A DNA stretch of 8,010 nucleotides, taken from a bacterium (GTDB taxonomy: Bacteria; DYJV01; JALVYZ01). The DNA is taken from positions 1-8,010 of the forward strand of contig JALVYZ010000327.1 of the NCBI GenBank assembly GCA_027037705.1, in the 5' to 3' direction. This document shows, one piece after another, positions 6,755 through 8,010 of the stretch. Both the position numbers and the translations under genes were made by a program. The number at the start of each line of letters is the position of its first letter. Position 1 is the stretch's first letter. Below the pieces are notes generated by a model, which ran no database searches, was not told where the DNA came from, and saw only the letters and a program-made list of their open reading frames with translations.

Positions 6755-8010
6755 ATGTTGGAAAAGATAAAAGATTATAATGACTTTAAAAAGTTAACAT
6801 TAGATGAAATAAAAGAATTACCTGAAGAAATCAGGAAATTAATAATTGATGTTGTTTCAAAAAATGGTGGACATCTTGCAAGCAGTCTTGGAGTCGTTGA
6901 GCTTACTCTTGCTCTTGGTTATGTATTTGATTTTAGAAAAGATAAGATTGTTTGGGATGTTGGTCATCAATGTTATACTTATAAAATTATTACAGATAGA
7001 AAAGACAAATTTCATACTTTAAGGCAACTAAATGGAATTGCAGGATTTCCATCTATAAAAGAAAGCCCTTTTGATTATTTTGGGACAGGTCATAGTGGAA
7101 CATCAATTTCTGCAACAACTGGATTTGCAATAGGAAGAGACTTAAAAGAAGAAAATAGGAAATTAATTGCAGTAATAGGTGATGGTTCTTTAACTTCAGG
7201 AATTGCTTTAGAAGGATTGAATTTTGCAGGTCACATTGATAGAGATATGATTATAATTTTAAATGATAATGAGATGAGTATTTCAAAAAATGTAGGAGCT
7301 TTATCTAAGTATTTATCAAAATTAATGAGAGCTAAATTATCACTTAAATTAAGAGAGGACATAAAAAAGACATTAACTTCAATTCCTGCTTTTGGAGATT
7401 CACTTTTAAAAATAGCAAAGCATGCTGAAACTACTTTTAAAGGTTTTATTCTTCCACCAGGAATAATTTTTGAAGAACTTGGATTAACTTATATTGGACC
7501 AATAGATGGACATGATATTGATGAATTAACTGAAACTTTTGAAAATATTAAGTTTTTAGAAAAACCAATTATCGTTCATGTTATTACCAAAAAGGGGAAA
7601 GGATATGATTTAGCAGAAGAAAATCCTGAGAAGTTTCATGGGATTGGGAAGTTTAAAATAGAAACAGGAGAATCATTGTCAAAGAAGAACAAATTAACTT
7701 TCACCCAAGTTTTCTCAAAATCAATTATAAGGTTAGCTGAGAAAAATGAAAAAATTATTGGGATAACAGCTGCAATGCCTTCTGGCACAGGACTTGAAGA
7801 ATTTGGGAAAAAATTTCCAGATAGAATAATTGATGTAGGAATTTGTGAGCAACATGGAGTTACATTTGCAGCAGGATTGTCTCTTGAAGGATTTATTCCA
7901 GTTGTGGCAATATATTCAACATTTTTGCAAAGAGCTTATGATATGATTATTCATGATGTTTGCTTGCAAAATCTTCATGTTGTTTTTGCAATTGATAGAG
8001 CAGGAATTGT
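6755..8010 (+). CDS. dxs: 1-deoxy-D-xylulose-5-phosphate synthase (3' end outside window)
   Basis: Dxs condenses pyruvate and glyceraldehyde 3-phosphate to DXP, the thiamine-diphosphate-dependent entry step of the MEP isoprenoid pathway. The frame stays open to the window edge, giving 418 of roughly 620 residues. Visible motifs are GGHLASSLGVVEL (38-50, with H40 equal to E. coli H49), DVGHQCYTYKI (68-78), FGTGHSGTSISA (109-120), the ThDP/Mg site GDGS...NDN (D143, N172), NEMSISKNVGALSKYL (172-187), YIGPIDGHD (246-254), ICEQHGVTFAAGL (363-375, with E365 equal to catalytic E370) and YSTFLQRAYD (387-396, with R393). The sequence ends in FAIDRAGI, before the conserved H431 region. The ATG directly abuts the ispA stop (0 nt), without a clear Shine-Dalgarno. 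No disruption is seen in the visible part. Confidence 0.97.
   Translation, partial: MLEKIKDYNDFKKLTLDEIKELPEEIRKLIIDVVSKNGGHLASSLGVVELTLALGYVFDFRKDKIVWDVGHQCYTYKIITDRKDKFHTLRQLNGIAGFPSIKESPFDYFGTGHSGTSISATTGFAIGRDLKEENRKLIAVIGDGSLTSGIALEGLNFAGHIDRDMIIILNDNEMSISKNVGALSKYLSKLMRAKLSLKLREDIKKTLTSIPAFGDSLLKIAKHAETTFKGFILPPGIIFEELGLTYIGPIDGHDIDELTETFENIKFLEKPIIVHVITKKGKGYDLAEENPEKFHGIGKFKIETGESLSKKNKLTFTQVFSKSIIRLAEKNEKIIGITAAMPSGTGLEEFGKKFPDRIIDVGICEQHGVTFAAGLSLEGFIPVVAIYSTFLQRAYDMIIHDVCLQNLHVVFAIDRAGI

Overview
This is an AT-rich (about 30 % GC by eye), densely packed bacterial chromosome segment holding housekeeping biosynthesis genes. The protein motifs fit an anaerobic, possibly thermophilic lineage such as Deferribacterota or the deltaproteobacterial (Desulfobacterota) groups. 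The evidence is the wording of PurM, the linkage of an integral-membrane PssA to leuA, and the low GC. This placement is an inference from memory of these families, not a search result.

Layout. Positions 1-305 hold the 3' end of an unrecognised gene on the + strand. A tight + strand cluster follows: purM (338-1390), purN (1400-2056), pssA (2059-2787) and leuA (2771-4294). Gaps are 9 and 2 nt, then a 17-nt overlap, so this looks like one operon. A long hairpin of degenerate heptamer repeats (4302-4365) fills the gap to a convergent aminotransferase gene on the - strand (4366-5550). That gene has a near-consensus promoter and a strong ribosome binding site. Divergent from it is a second + strand cluster, xseB (5643-5861), ispA (5861-6754) and dxs (6755 to beyond the window end), whose genes overlap by one base or abut exactly.

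Function. PurM and PurN act in de novo purine (IMP) synthesis. PssA makes phosphatidylserine, the precursor of phosphatidylethanolamine. LeuA commits 2-oxoisovalerate to leucine. Dxs starts the non-mevalonate (MEP) isoprenoid pathway and IspA condenses its C5 products to about C15. XseB is the small subunit of exonuclease VII, and its position ahead of ispA and dxs is a common bacterial arrangement. The aminotransferase is a clear PLP enzyme of unknown substrate.

I see no mobile element, defence system, CRISPR array, RNA gene or novel multi-gene system. The two non-coding spots worth a second look are the heptad hairpin after leuA and a symmetric TATAAT palindrome between the divergent aminotransferase and xseB genes.
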